DNA from: Pseudooceanicola sp.
GTDB lineage: Bacteria; Pseudomonadota; Alphaproteobacteria; Rhodobacterales; Rhodobacteraceae
Direction of reading: 5' to 3'
Assembly: GCF_029213205.1 (NCBI RefSeq)
Contig: NZ_JARGNH010000003.1
Coordinates: 145,858-209,857 of the forward strand
DNA: 64,000 nucleotides
In this document: positions 17,030 to 25,722 of the stretch, one piece after another
Numbering within the stretch: position 1 is the stretch's first letter
How the letters are laid out: every line of letters begins with the position of its first letter
The notes under the pieces: generated by a model
The model's database searches: none
What the model was told of the DNA's origin: nothing
The model's input: the letters and a program-made list of their open reading frames with translations, nothing else
Program-made: the position numbers and the translations under genes

Positions 17030-18202
17030 ATGAACGCCTACGTAGCCGAATTTTCGGCGCGCGCCGCTGTTGCACGCGCCGCTCGCATCGAAGACTTCAT
17101 CAACACCCACGAATTTGATCGCCCCACCTTGGTGCTCGACGTTGATCGCGTCGAAGATCAGTATCACATGCTGGAGGCTGGTCTCGGCGATGCGCGCATC
17201 CATTACGCGGTGAAAGCCAACCCGCAGCGCGAGATTGTCGAGCGTCTGGTCGACCTCGGCTCGGGCTTTGATGCCGCCTCGCGCGCCGAGATCGAGCTTT
17301 GCCTGTCGCTGGGCGCCCGCCCCGATCACATTTCCTTTGGTAACACGGTCAAGAAACCCCGCGACATCGAATTCGCGTTTCACGCCGGGGTCACGCTGTT
17401 CGCGGCAGATGCCGAAGAAGAGCTGGCAAAGATCGCCGAATTCGCACCTGGGTCCGAGGTCTACATCCGCCTGATCGTCGATGCCTCTGAGGCCGATTGG
17501 CCGCTCAGCCGCAAATTCGGCGTGTCGCGGGGCAAGGCGGTGTTGCTGCTGGATATGGCTCGCGATCTGGGGCTGAAGCCGGTCGGCTTTTCGTTCCATG
17601 TCGGCAGCCAGACCAAACGCGCCACCATGTGGACCACCACCCTGGATCAGGTCGCCGCCATCTGGAATGCCGCCAAGGCCGCCGGTCACGACCTTACCCT
17701 GCTGAATATCGGCGGTGGTTTCCCGGCCTATTACGGCGAAGAAATCGACGGCCCGACCCCCTATGCCCGCAAGGTCATGGAGTTGGTCACCGCGCGGTTC
17801 GGCAAGGTTGCCCGTGTCATGGCCGAGCCGGGCCGTGGTCTGGTTGCCGAAGCGGGCATGATCGCCGCTGAAGTGCTGCTGGTGTCGCGCAAATCCGACG
17901 ATGACCTGCACCGCTGGGTCTATCTGGACATTGGCAAGTTCTCGGGTCTGGCCGAAACCATGGACGAGGCGATCCGCTATCAATTCGTCACTGAGCGCGA
18001 TCATGAAACGATGGCGCCCTGCATTCTGGCCGGCCCGTCCTGTGACAGCGCCGATGTGCTCTATGAAAAGCGCCCGGTGGAACTGCCTGTCGGTCTGAAA
18101 TGCGGCGACCGGATCCTGATCCGCAACTGCGGCGCCTATACATCGACCTATGCCTCGATCGGTTTTAACGGCTTTCCGCCGCTGGATGTCGTGGTGATCT
18201 GA
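17030..18202 (+). CDS. odc: Ornithine decarboxylase (fold III PLP enzyme)
   Basis: A 390-residue decarboxylase of the alanine-racemase-like fold that makes putrescine from ornithine, the first step of polyamine synthesis. The PLP lysine is in HYAVKANPQREI near residue 63. FSFHVGSQTKRA, NIGGGFPAYY and AEPGRGLVAEAG follow in order, and GPSCDSADVLYE carries the active-site cysteine from the partner subunit. The substrate could be ornithine, lysine or both; length and CDSAD favour ornithine. ATG 17030 has GGAG 6 bases upstream; ATG 17024 is an alternative. Confidence 0.92.
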   Translation: MNAYVAEFSARAAVARAARIEDFINTHEFDRPTLVLDVDRVEDQYHMLEAGLGDARIHYAVKANPQREIVERLVDLGSGFDAASRAEIELCLSLGARPDHISFGNTVKKPRDIEFAFHAGVTLFAADAEEELAKIAEFAPGSEVYIRLIVDASEADWPLSRKFGVSRGKAVLLLDMARDLGLKPVGFSFHVGSQTKRATMWTTTLDQVAAIWNAAKAAGHDLTLLNIGGGFPAYYGEEIDGPTPYARKVMELVTARFGKVARVMAEPGRGLVAEAGMIAAEVLLVSRKSDDDLHRWVYLDIGKFSGLAETMDEAIRYQFVTERDHETMAPCILAGPSCDSADVLYEKRPVELPVGLKCGDRILIRNCGAYTSTYASIGFNGFPPLDVVVI

Positions 18203-18210
18203 CCGGCATC

Positions 18211-18241
18211 GCGCCGCGCGCTCCCCTCGGGTGCGCGGCGC
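18211..18241 (+). terminator. GC hairpin after ornithine decarboxylase
   Basis: A 9-bp stem GCGCCGCGC / GCGCGGCGC (18211-18219, 18233-18241). There is no T-run, so termination efficiency is uncertain. Confidence 0.45.
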
Positions 18242-18268
18242 GGGTGCTGAACATGTGCGTCACGCAAG

Positions 18269-18284
18269 TGTGACCCCTGTCACG
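18269..18284 (+). promoter_or_regulatory. CRP/FNR-family-like half-site pair
   Basis: TGTGA-N6-TCACG (18269-18284), matching the CRP-type TGTGA-N6-TCACA layout except the last base. It lies 75 bases upstream of the gene at 18359. A second pairing, GTCAC-N6-GTGAC, overlaps its left side. Confidence 0.3.
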
Positions 18285-18358
18285 GGCAAGAGCCGTCGAT
18301 TTCATTTACATTCCAAAAGCCGCATGCGACGATTGGCGATCAGCCGAGGAGGGCGCAG

Positions 18359-18970
18359 ATGGCGAATACCCTATTTCACAGGTCCCGGACCCGGATCATC
18401 GGCACTGTGGCGGTCGGGGTCGCGATTGGCGGTCTGGCGCTCTTTGGTCCCGGCGCGATGGCGCAGATGGCGGGCCATGGCGGCGGCATGGGCATGCACC
18501 GCCATGGCGCGGATGGCACCGGCCATGACGAAGCCATGATGCCGGGCCTGCGTGGTCTGGACGCCACGCCGGAAGAAAGCGCCGACCTGGCGACCATGTT
18601 CCGCAATTTCCCCGACATCACCCGTGAGGTGACGAACCTGCCGGACGGCATTCGCACCATCACCTATTCCGCCGACGAGGCGCTGATGAATACGGTGGTC
18701 ACCCATGTCGTCGGAATGATCGACCGGGTTGACGAGGGTCGCGATCCGCAAATCTTTATTCAAAGCCCGACGCTCGATATCCTGTTTGAACGCCGTGACC
18801 GGATCACCACCGAAATCGATGTGACCGATCTGGGCATCGTGGTGGTGCAGACCTCGGACGACCCCGATGTCGTCGCCGCGCTGCAAAAGCATGCCGGCGA
18901 AGTCTCGGACATGGCCAATCGCGGCATGGCGGCGGTGCATGACATGATGATGGCGCGCCCCGGGAACTGA
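18359..18970 (+). CDS. His/Met-rich periplasmic protein of unknown function, next to sqr
   Basis: A 203-residue exported protein. The signal peptide or anchor (about 14-36) ends at AMAQ. It is followed by a Gly/His/Met-rich stretch (MAGHGGGMGMHRHGADG, then GHDEAMM) that looks able to bind copper or another soft metal. A folded domain (about 60-195) contains TREVTNLPDGIRTITYSADE and a C-terminal MAAVHDMMMARP. I do not recognise the domain. GGAGG precedes ATG 18359. It lies 135 bases upstream of sqr on the same strand, so a role in periplasmic sulfide or metal handling is a reasonable guess. Confidence 0.75.
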   Translation: MANTLFHRSRTRIIGTVAVGVAIGGLALFGPGAMAQMAGHGGGMGMHRHGADGTGHDEAMMPGLRGLDATPEESADLATMFRNFPDITREVTNLPDGIRTITYSADEALMNTVVTHVVGMIDRVDEGRDPQIFIQSPTLDILFERRDRITTEIDVTDLGIVVVQTSDDPDVVAALQKHAGEVSDMANRGMAAVHDMMMARPGN

Positions 18971-19105
18971 TCCGCCGTTTCGCCGGGATGAAACCTGAAT
19001 TGACCTGCATCATTTCGCACCCGCCCGCATGACCCTAGGTTAATCCATCTTTTACGCGCCAATTTATGGCGGCGCTGCATTGCGATTATTCAAAGGAGGT
19101 TATCT

Positions 19106-20389
19106 ATGGCACATGTTGTGGTACTGGGCGCCGGACTTGGCGGCGTCATCATGGCTTACGAGTTGCGGGATCATCTGGGCCCGAAACACCAGATCACCAC
19201 GATCAACCAGGGGTCGGTCTATTCCTTTGTCCCCTCCAACCCCTGGGTGGCGGTCGGCTGGCGTGACCGCGAGGATATCGAGGTCGACCTGACCACGGTC
19301 ATGGCCAAGCGCGATATCGCCCTGCGGCCCGAAGGTGCCAAGCGCCTGCATGCGGACGAGAACCGGATCGAGCTGAACAATGGCGACAGTGTCGACTATG
19401 ATTATCTGGTCATTGCCACTGGCCCGGAACTCGCCTTTGACGAGATCGAGGGGCTGGGGCCCGAGGCGCATACCCAATCGGTCTGCCAGATCGACCATGC
19501 GCTGAAGGCCAAGGACGCCTTTGACCAGCTGCTGGCCAAACCCGGCCCGGTGATTGTCGGGGCGGTGCAGGGGGCGAGCTGCTTTGGCCCGGCCTATGAA
19601 TTTGCCTTTATCCTGGAAACCGCCCTGCGCCGCGCCAAGAAGCGCGATCAGATGCCGATCACCTTTGTCACCTCGGAACCCTATATCGGGCATTTGGGCC
19701 TGGATGGGGTGGGCGACACCAAGGGGCTCCTGGAAAGCGCGATGCGCGAGCGACATATCAAATGGATCACCAACGCCCGGGTGAAATCGGTCGAAGACGG
19801 CACCATGCATGTCGAGGAGGTCGGTGAGGATGGCGAGGTCGCCAAGACCCATGATCTGCCGTTCAGCTATTCGATGATGCTGCCGGCATTTCGCGGCGTC
19901 GAGGCGGTGCGCGATATCGAAGGGCTGACCAACCCGCGCGGCTTTGTCCTGATCGACAAGTATCAGCGCAATCCGAAATACGGCAATATCTTTGGCATCG
20001 GTGTTGGCGTTGCGATCCCGCCCACCGGCAAGACTCCGGTGCCGATCGGGGTGCCCAAGACCGGGTTCATGATCGAAAGCATGGTGACCGCGACCGCCGT
20101 CAACATCGCCGCGCTGGTCGAGGGCAAGGACCCGCATGAGGTGGCAACCTGGAACGCCGTCTGTCTGGCGGATTTCGGTGACACCGGCATCGCCTTTGTC
20201 GCGCAGCCGCAGATCCCGCCGCGCAATGTCAATTGGTCGTCCTCGGGCAAATGGGTGCATTATGCCAAGGTCGGGTTCGAGAAATACTTTCTGCGCAAGA
20301 TCCGCCTCGGCAAATCCGAACCGTTCTATGAGCGCCTGGCGTTTCAGGCGCTGGGTATCGACAAGCTTAAGGAAACCCATTCAGAGTGA
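19106..20389 (+). CDS. sqr: Sulfide:quinone oxidoreductase
   Basis: A 427-residue FAD enzyme that oxidises sulfide to zero-valent sulfur and passes the electrons to quinone at the membrane. It opens with the FAD motif VVVLGAGLGGVIMAYEL. The three catalytic cysteines fall at C127 (SVCQID), C159 (GASCFGPAYEF) and C353 (NAVCLADFGDTG). These are exactly the positions known for the Rhodobacter capsulatus enzyme. A strong AAAGGAGG site precedes ATG 19106, and a terminator follows. It may serve detoxification of H2S or energy gain. The upstream His-rich gene may be functionally linked. Confidence 0.96.
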   Translation: MAHVVVLGAGLGGVIMAYELRDHLGPKHQITTINQGSVYSFVPSNPWVAVGWRDREDIEVDLTTVMAKRDIALRPEGAKRLHADENRIELNNGDSVDYDYLVIATGPELAFDEIEGLGPEAHTQSVCQIDHALKAKDAFDQLLAKPGPVIVGAVQGASCFGPAYEFAFILETALRRAKKRDQMPITFVTSEPYIGHLGLDGVGDTKGLLESAMRERHIKWITNARVKSVEDGTMHVEEVGEDGEVAKTHDLPFSYSMMLPAFRGVEAVRDIEGLTNPRGFVLIDKYQRNPKYGNIFGIGVGVAIPPTGKTPVPIGVPKTGFMIESMVTATAVNIAALVEGKDPHEVATWNAVCLADFGDTGIAFVAQPQIPPRNVNWSSSGKWVHYAKVGFEKYFLRKIRLGKSEPFYERLAFQALGIDKLKETHSE

Positions 20390-20395
20390 GGACAA

Positions 20396-20425
20396 GGCCC
20401 GCCGACATCTGCGCGGCGGGCCTTT
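20396..20425. terminator. Terminator between sqr and yghU
   Basis: A perfect 9-bp stem GGCCCGCCG / CGGCGGGCC (20396-20404, 20414-20422) followed by TTT. It separates convergent genes and may act in both directions. Confidence 0.7.
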
Positions 20426-20449
20426 CACATCGCTCGAAGTCGTGGGTGT

Positions 20450-21313
20450 TCAGCCTTCCAACTTGTCCTGGGTGCGCAGGTCGAAATCGCTGGCGTCATG
20501 ACGTTCGTGCAGTTGCTGGCTGAGCTCGCCGCTGGTGCGGTTGACGATCCGCCCGCGTTTGACGGCGGGGCGTTCGGCGATCATGTCGGTCCAGCGGATC
20601 ACATTGGTATAGCTTTCAGCGTCGATGAACTTGCCCGCGTCATAGGCGATGCCCTTGACCAGTGATCCATACCAGGGCCAGACCGCCATATCGGCAATCG
20701 AATAGTCGCTTCCGGCGAAATATTCATTGTCGGCCAGGTGCCGGTCGAGCACGTCGAGCTGGCGCTTGACCTCCATGGTGAAGCGATCAATCGGATATTG
20801 CCATTTTTCCGGCGCATAGGCGTAGAAATGCCCGAAGCCGCCACCGAGATAGGGGGCCGATCCCTGCAGCCAGAACAGCCAGTTCAGCGCCTCGACCCGG
20901 GCCCGGCCCTTGGGCAGGAAGGCGTCGAATTTTTCCGACAGATGCAGCAGGATCGCGCCGGATTCAAACACCCGGACCGGGGCGCCATCGGAATGATCCA
21001 TCAGCGCCGGGATTTTCGAATTCGGATTGGCATCGACAAAGCCGCTGCCGAATTGATCACCCTCATGGATGCGGATCAGCCAGGCGTCATATTCGGCACC
21101 CGAATGCCCGGCAGCCAGCAGCTCTTCGAACATGATGGTGACTTTTTGCCCGTTCGGGGTGCCGAGGGAATAGAGCTGGAACGGGTGTTTGCCGATCGGC
21201 AGTGGCTTGTCATGGGTCGGCCCGGCGACAGGGCGGTTGATATTGGCAAAGCGGCCACCGCTTTGCTGTTCCCAGGTCCAGACTTCGGGGGGCGTGTAGC
21301 TGTCTTGCGGCAT
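20450..21313 (-). CDS. yghU: Glutathione S-transferase family protein YghU
   Basis: A 287-residue protein close to Escherichia coli YghU (288 residues), a Nu-class GST with disulfide-bond reductase activity that binds two glutathiones. Shared marks are FANINRPVAGPTHDK, YSLGTPNGQKVTIM, NPNSKIPALMDH, LGGGFGHFYAYAPEK and the C-terminal QLHERHDASDF. I start at MPQDSYTPPEVWTWE (21313), where AGGAA lies 6 bases upstream; ATG 21328 has no site. It converges with sqr. Confidence 0.93.
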   Translation of the reverse strand: MPQDSYTPPEVWTWEQQSGGRFANINRPVAGPTHDKPLPIGKHPFQLYSLGTPNGQKVTIMFEELLAAGHSGAEYDAWLIRIHEGDQFGSGFVDANPNSKIPALMDHSDGAPVRVFESGAILLHLSEKFDAFLPKGRARVEALNWLFWLQGSAPYLGGGFGHFYAYAPEKWQYPIDRFTMEVKRQLDVLDRHLADNEYFAGSDYSIADMAVWPWYGSLVKGIAYDAGKFIDAESYTNVIRWTDMIAERPAVKRGRIVNRTSGELSQQLHERHDASDFDLRTQDKLEG

Positions 21314-21451
21314 CGTGGTTCCTGTCATTATGGGGGGCGAGGGACGGTCCAGTTCGGGGCCGGACTAGACACTGATTGCGCCGCCGCCTCAACCCCGCCG
21401 AAACCGGTCACCTATTTGTGACGTCGCAGCCTGGCCCGCGCTGCTGCGCGA

Positions 21452-21629
21452 CTAGGCAATGTGAAATCCCCGGAGTTCGCGAAACAGCGGCATGGTGTAA
21501 AATGCGGTGACATAATCGCCCAGGCTGATCTGACCCGGCGCCAGGGTGGTGAAGCAATCGGTATAGCTGTCCGCTTGGTGGCGCAGATGTTGCAGCAGCG
21601 CGTCGCCGGGCAGCGGGCAGGGTGGCCAT
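21452..21629 (-). pseudogene. Frameshifted and truncated remnant of a Rhodobacterales conserved gene
   Basis: A normal-looking start on the minus strand: GGAGAG, 5 bases, ATG 21629, reading MATLPA. The frame then goes wrong. In the next frame, from about 21610, a protein-like sequence appears: LPGDALLQHLRHQADSYTD followed by CFTTLAPGQISLGDYVTAFY and a stop at 21452. I recall longer Rhodobacterales proteins with a similar DYVTAFYT-type segment near the N terminus. A frameshift near 21605-21615 and loss of the C-terminal part would explain what is seen. The family name is uncertain. Confidence 0.45.
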
Positions 21630-21749
21630 CTGGTCTCTCCGATTTCGGGTGCAGGCGCAGGATACCCGCGTTCGTACCTTGGCCAGCCCGCATGGCGAAA
21701 TCTCATGGCGGGGTTTGCGCCGCGCGGTCAAAGCGACCATGCTGCGCGG

Positions 21750-22592
21750 ATGAAGCCACCTGATGACGCCAAGGCCCGCCGCGCAATCGCGCCGGTGATC
21801 TGCTATCCGACCGAGGCGCTGCCGCAGCCCGATCTGGCGCTCTACCGCGCCGCGCGGGCCGGGGCGCGCAAGGTCGGCGCGGTGGTGGTGCCGCCGCGCG
21901 ACGCGGCCATGTTCAAGGTGGCCGCCGGACAATTCTTTCGCATCAGCTGCAAGGCGGGGCCGCAGGTCGGCGATCTGAACCTCTGGCAGGCGGAGAATCA
22001 CGACGAGGCGTTCTATTCCGGCAAGACCCGGGCGTTGCATGGCACCCATCTGGGGCTGGGCGATCGGATGTGGTCCCGCTTTCCCTATCTGCGGCCGATG
22101 GCGACGATCATTGCCGATACGCTCGACTGGTATGGCCAGGATGACTATGGCGGCCGGGTGCATGATGTGATCGGCACCCGCTGCGATCCCTATACCCATC
22201 ACCTGCTGAGCGGGCAGGATTATCACCATTGCTGCCATTCCAACCTGACCCGCGCCCTGGCCGCTGAGACCGGCCAGCCCATCGCCGAGGCCGCGGCCTT
22301 GGTGCATGACGTGCTGAACGTGTTCATGTGCACCGGGTTTGACCGGGGAACGGGGCGCTATTTCATGAAAGCCTCGCCGGTGCGGCGCGGCGATTACATT
22401 GAATTCTTTGCTGAAATCGACCTGATCGGCGGGTTGTCGGCCTGCCCCGGTGGCGATTGTTCGACCGAGCATTCCAGCGATAGAGCCGCCTGTTACCCGC
22501 TTCTGGTCGAGGTGTTTGCGCCCGATCCGGGCGCGCTGGCTGGTTGGCAAAGCCCGGCCGTCAACGGGTATTCAGGCAGTCATGGGGCCTAG
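21750..22592 (+). CDS. DUF1989 (urea carboxylase-associated) family protein
   Basis: A 280-residue protein of the DUF1989 family, which is often encoded with urea carboxylase or in amine and nitrogen catabolism, with unproven chemistry. Family marks are ARKVGAVVVPPRDA, LWQAENHDEAFYSGKT, GDRMWSRFPYLRPMATI and HDVIGTRCDPYTHHLL. Conserved Cys and His residues (TRCD, DYHHCCHS, CPGGDC) suggest a bound metal. ATG 21750 is the first start in the conserved region, without a clear ribosome site. No urea carboxylase gene is nearby. It converges with deoD. Confidence 0.8.
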   Translation: MKPPDDAKARRAIAPVICYPTEALPQPDLALYRAARAGARKVGAVVVPPRDAAMFKVAAGQFFRISCKAGPQVGDLNLWQAENHDEAFYSGKTRALHGTHLGLGDRMWSRFPYLRPMATIIADTLDWYGQDDYGGRVHDVIGTRCDPYTHHLLSGQDYHHCCHSNLTRALAAETGQPIAEAAALVHDVLNVFMCTGFDRGTGRYFMKASPVRRGDYIEFFAEIDLIGGLSACPGGDCSTEHSSDRAACYPLLVEVFAPDPGALAGWQSPAVNGYSGSHGA

Positions 22593-22610
22593 GCCGAGGC
22601 CGCGATCAAG

Positions 22611-23315
22611 TCAGAGAAACGCCGTTTCCAGCGCGATCTCGACCATGTCGCCAAAGCTTTTCTCGCGCGCGTCCGAGGGCAGCGATTCGCCGGTCAGCAG
22701 ATGGTCGGACACCGTCAATATCGCCAGTGCCTGCACCCCGTAGCGGGCGGCGAGGGTGTAAAGCTCACCTGCCTCCATCTCGACCGCCAGAATGCCGTGC
22801 CGGGTCATCTGTTCGGTCAGGTCGGGGCGTTCGTCATAGAACACGTCCGAGGAATAGATCGGCCCGGTGTGCACCGTCACGGCCTTGTCCTGGGCCCGGT
22901 GCCAGGCCTGGTGGGTGAGGCGAAAATCAGCGGTCGGGGCAAAATTCAGCTCGCGGAAAATGCCGCGCGACGGGGTCGACACCGTCGTCGCACTCAACCC
23001 CAGGACAATATCGCGGAGCTTGACCCGCTCTTGCATCGCCCCACAGGACCCGATGCGGATCAGGGTCTTGGCGCCGTAATCGCGGATCAGCTCGTTCACA
23101 TAGATCGACAGCGACGGCATCCCCATGCCGGTGCCCTGAATGGTGACCCGGTGGCCGTTCCAACTGCCGGTAAAGCCCAACATGCCGCGCACCTGGTTCA
23201 CGCATTCGACATCTTTGAGAAAGGTCTCGGCCGCCCATTTGGCGCGGTAGGGGTCGCCCGGCAGCAGCACGGTTTCAGCGATCTGGCCGGGTTCGGCGCC
23301 GATATGGATGGACAT
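22611..23315 (-). CDS. deoD: Purine-nucleoside phosphorylase, DeoD type
   Basis: A 234-residue phosphorylase that splits purine nucleosides with phosphate into base and ribose 1-phosphate. It begins [20 protein letters not shown], with the hexameric-PNP signature [15 protein letters not shown] and RIGSCGAM. The active-site region [13 protein letters not shown] and the catalytic Asp in [11 protein letters not shown] are both intact. GGAG precedes ATG 23315. With guaD and xdhABC in the same window it supplies the nucleoside-to-base step of purine breakdown. Confidence 0.95.
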   Translation of the reverse strand: MSIHIGAEPGQIAETVLLPGDPYRAKWAAETFLKDVECVNQVRGMLGFTGSWNGHRVTIQGTGMGMPSLSIYVNELIRDYGAKTLIRIGSCGAMQERVKLRDIVLGLSATTVSTPSRGIFRELNFAPTADFRLTHQAWHRAQDKAVTVHTGPIYSSDVFYDERPDLTEQMTRHGILAVEMEAGELYTLAARYGVQALAILTVSDHLLTGESLPSDAREKSFGDMVEIALETAFL

Positions 23316-23411
23316 GGACAGGCTCCGCCTTGGGTGGATTTCAGGCGAACTATTCCTGTGGACGTGCTGAATTGCAAATGGTGGTTTGCGCGGCGGGGCC
23401 GGGCGTCAGGG

Positions 23412-24134
23412 TCAGCCGCGGCCGATATAGGGCATGTTGGTGGCCATGATCGTCATGAATTGCACGTTGGCCTCGGGGGGCAGATCGGCCATGTTCTGCA
23501 CCGCGCTTGCCGCGTGGCGCACGTCCATCGTCTGCGGCATCTCCCCGGCGCGCCCCGATTTGATCGCCTCGTCCAGCAGCGGGGTGCGGGCATTGCCGAT
23601 GTCGATCTGCCCGCAGGCGATGCCAAAGCCACGGCCATCCAGCGACAGGGTCCGGGTCAACCCGGTCACCGCGTGTTTGGTGGTGGTATAAGCCACTGAC
23701 TTTTCCCGTGGCACATGCGCCGAGATCGAGCCGTTGTTGACGATCCGCCCGCCCTGCGGTGCCTGGGCCCGCATTCGGGCAAAGGCGGCGCGGGCACAGA
23801 GGAACATGCCGGTGACGTTCAGGTCGACAATCTTGCGGAACTCGTCCGGGCTCAGTTCATCAATCAGCGCCGCGCGTCCAAAGGCCCCGGCATTGTTGAA
23901 CAAAACGTCGATCCGCCCGGCCCAGTCGATGAATTGGTCGAACGCCGCCTCAACCGCGCTTTCGTCGGTCACATCGGCGGGCAGGCAGAGCGCGTTGGCA
24001 TGGCCCCCGGCGACGGCGGCGAGCGCGTCGGCGCGGCGCGCCAGCAGGCCGACCCGCCAGCCCTGGGCCAGGAACAATTCGGCGCAGCTGGCACCAATGC
24101 CCGATGACGCACCAGTGATCAGGATGGTTCTCAT
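23412..24134 (-). CDS. Short-chain dehydrogenase/reductase
   Basis: A 240-residue classical SDR. The cofactor motif ITGASSGIGASCAELF opens the protein, with LARR after the second strand favouring NADPH. NNAGAFG follows, and the catalytic Ser, Tyr and Lys are in NNGSISAHVP and VAYTTTKHAV (YxxxK). The substrate is unknown. GAGGAAA precedes ATG 24134, which overlaps the helicase stop by 4 bases (ATGA), so it is translated with that gene. Confidence 0.9.
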   Translation of the reverse strand: MRTILITGASSGIGASCAELFLAQGWRVGLLARRADALAAVAGGHANALCLPADVTDESAVEAAFDQFIDWAGRIDVLFNNAGAFGRAALIDELSPDEFRKIVDLNVTGMFLCARAAFARMRAQAPQGGRIVNNGSISAHVPREKSVAYTTTKHAVTGLTRTLSLDGRGFGIACGQIDIGNARTPLLDEAIKSGRAGEMPQTMDVRHAASAVQNMADLPPEANVQFMTIMATNMPYIGRG

Positions 24135-25681
24135 GTCGTTTCCTCGTCTTCGGCAATCAGCGACAGCGGCGCCGGCGCCACCCGCAGATCATCGACCCTG
24201 AGCGGCCCGGTCGGTTTCGACAGCCGGTTGCGCACCACCCAGTACAGCCGCTCTTCGGCCCGGGTGATTGCCACATAGGCCAGCCGTTTCCACAGCGGTT
24301 GCCCGGCCTCGCTGCGCCCGGCGCGGGCGGCGGCATAGAGGTCGGGGGCAAAGACCTGCACCGATTCCCACTGACTGCCCTGCGCCTTGTGGATGGTCAC
24401 CGCCGCGCCATGCAGAAACGCCGCGCCCATGCGGGCGGCAAAGGGGATGAACGGCTCTTCCTCACCGGGTTTTTCGATCTTGACGATGGAGGCGGCCGAG
24501 ACCTGTGGATTCTCGGCGCCGATCACATGCAGGCGTGAAAATCCGGGCTTTGATCCGGGGCCGAGATAGATCACCTGCGCCCCCTTGATCAGCCCGCGCG
24601 CCTCAAGATCGAGGCGTTTCTTGCGGTGTTTCAGCGGCAGCTCGATCCCGTCGCAAATCAGCGGCTCGCCCGCAAGCAGGGCATCCTCGGGCGCGTGATG
24701 GACATTGCGAAAGGCGTTGATCAGCCGGATCCGGGTGACATTGCGCCAGACCAGAACCGGTGAGCGCGCCATCAGATCGACCTCGACCCGCTGCGCCCAG
24801 ACCACCCGGTCGTCGCGTTGGGCAATGTCCTGCACCATCTGTTCGAAGTCCTCGAAATCAATGGCGGGATCGGCCAGCGCATGCGCCAGATCGAGGATCG
24901 GATTGTCGGCGTCTTGCCGGTGCACCCGGTCCAGATGCATCACCGTCTCGGCGGGCAGATCGTCAAACACCATCTTGCCGGATTGGTTCACCGGGGCGAG
25001 CTGCGCCGGGTCGCCAAATACCAGCAGGGTTGGGAAAATCTCTTGCAGATCGGCAAATTGGCGCTCGTCCAGCATCGAGGCTTCGTCGACCAGCCCCAGA
25101 TCCAGAGGATCGTCGCGGCGTTTCCAGCCGGTGATGAAATCCGACCCGCGCAGCCCGGCGGCGGCCAGTGCCCCGGGGATCGAATTGTTGGATTGATAGA
25201 AGGTATAGGCGCGGTCCAGCGCGGTCTGTGACAGCCCGTCGACCACCGGCCGCTCGCCCTCTCCGGCCAGCCATTCGGCGATCCGTTCATATTCGGGGTC
25301 ATAGACCGGGGTGTAGAGGATTCGGTGGATGGTGGTGGCAGGCACCCCGCGCAGCCGCAATACCGAGGCCGCCTTGTTGGTCGGCGCCAGAATCGCCAGC
25401 GTCCGCTTGTCGGGGCGCTTTTTGGGTTCGTAATCGCCGCTGACAATCGCCACCCCGGCGGCACGACAGGCGCGCACGATTTCCGCCAGCAGCAGGGTCT
25501 TGCCCGATCCCGCCTTGCCGGTCACCGCCAGCACCCGTCCCTTGCCAGCCCCGGCGGGGCGGGTGCTGGCCGAGTCGATATCGACGCCAGCAGCGCGCAG
25601 CGCTTCGGCGATGCGGTCATGCGCATCGGCCTGGTCATGGCTGAGGGTGAGCGGGCCGGGCGGCGCGGAGGGACCATTCAT
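24131..25681 (-). CDS. RecD-like superfamily 1 DNA helicase
   Basis: A 516-residue ATPase. Walker A is AVTGKAGSGKTLLLAE near residue 55, Walker B is LGLVDEASML, and motif III is VFGDPAQLAPV. The C-terminal motifs AAVTIHKAQGSQWE and AYVAITRAEERLYW define the UvrD_C_2 region of RecD/TraA-type 5'-3' helicases. It lacks RecBC partners here, so it is the stand-alone exodeoxyribonuclease V alpha-like form seen in alphaproteobacteria. The ribosome site before ATG 25681 is weak. It precedes the SDR gene with an overlap. Confidence 0.9.
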   Translation of the reverse strand: MNGPSAPPGPLTLSHDQADAHDRIAEALRAAGVDIDSASTRPAGAGKGRVLAVTGKAGSGKTLLLAEIVRACRAAGVAIVSGDYEPKKRPDKRTLAILAPTNKAASVLRLRGVPATTIHRILYTPVYDPEYERIAEWLAGEGERPVVDGLSQTALDRAYTFYQSNNSIPGALAAAGLRGSDFITGWKRRDDPLDLGLVDEASMLDERQFADLQEIFPTLLVFGDPAQLAPVNQSGKMVFDDLPAETVMHLDRVHRQDADNPILDLAHALADPAIDFEDFEQMVQDIAQRDDRVVWAQRVEVDLMARSPVLVWRNVTRIRLINAFRNVHHAPEDALLAGEPLICDGIELPLKHRKKRLDLEARGLIKGAQVIYLGPGSKPGFSRLHVIGAENPQVSAASIVKIEKPGEEEPFIPFAARMGAAFLHGAAVTIHKAQGSQWESVQVFAPDLYAAARAGRSEAGQPLWKRLAYVAITRAEERLYWVVRNRLSKPTGPLRVDDLRVAPAPLSLIAEDEETT

Positions 25682-25722
25682 CGGCCCAGACTAACGCCCC
25701 GCGACAGGGCGCGCCAGCATGC

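Noticed and set aside
16903..17118. 72-codon ORF across the odc leader and start
   Set aside because: Its second half is an out-of-frame shadow of odc; only its leader part is worth considering as a possible leader peptide.
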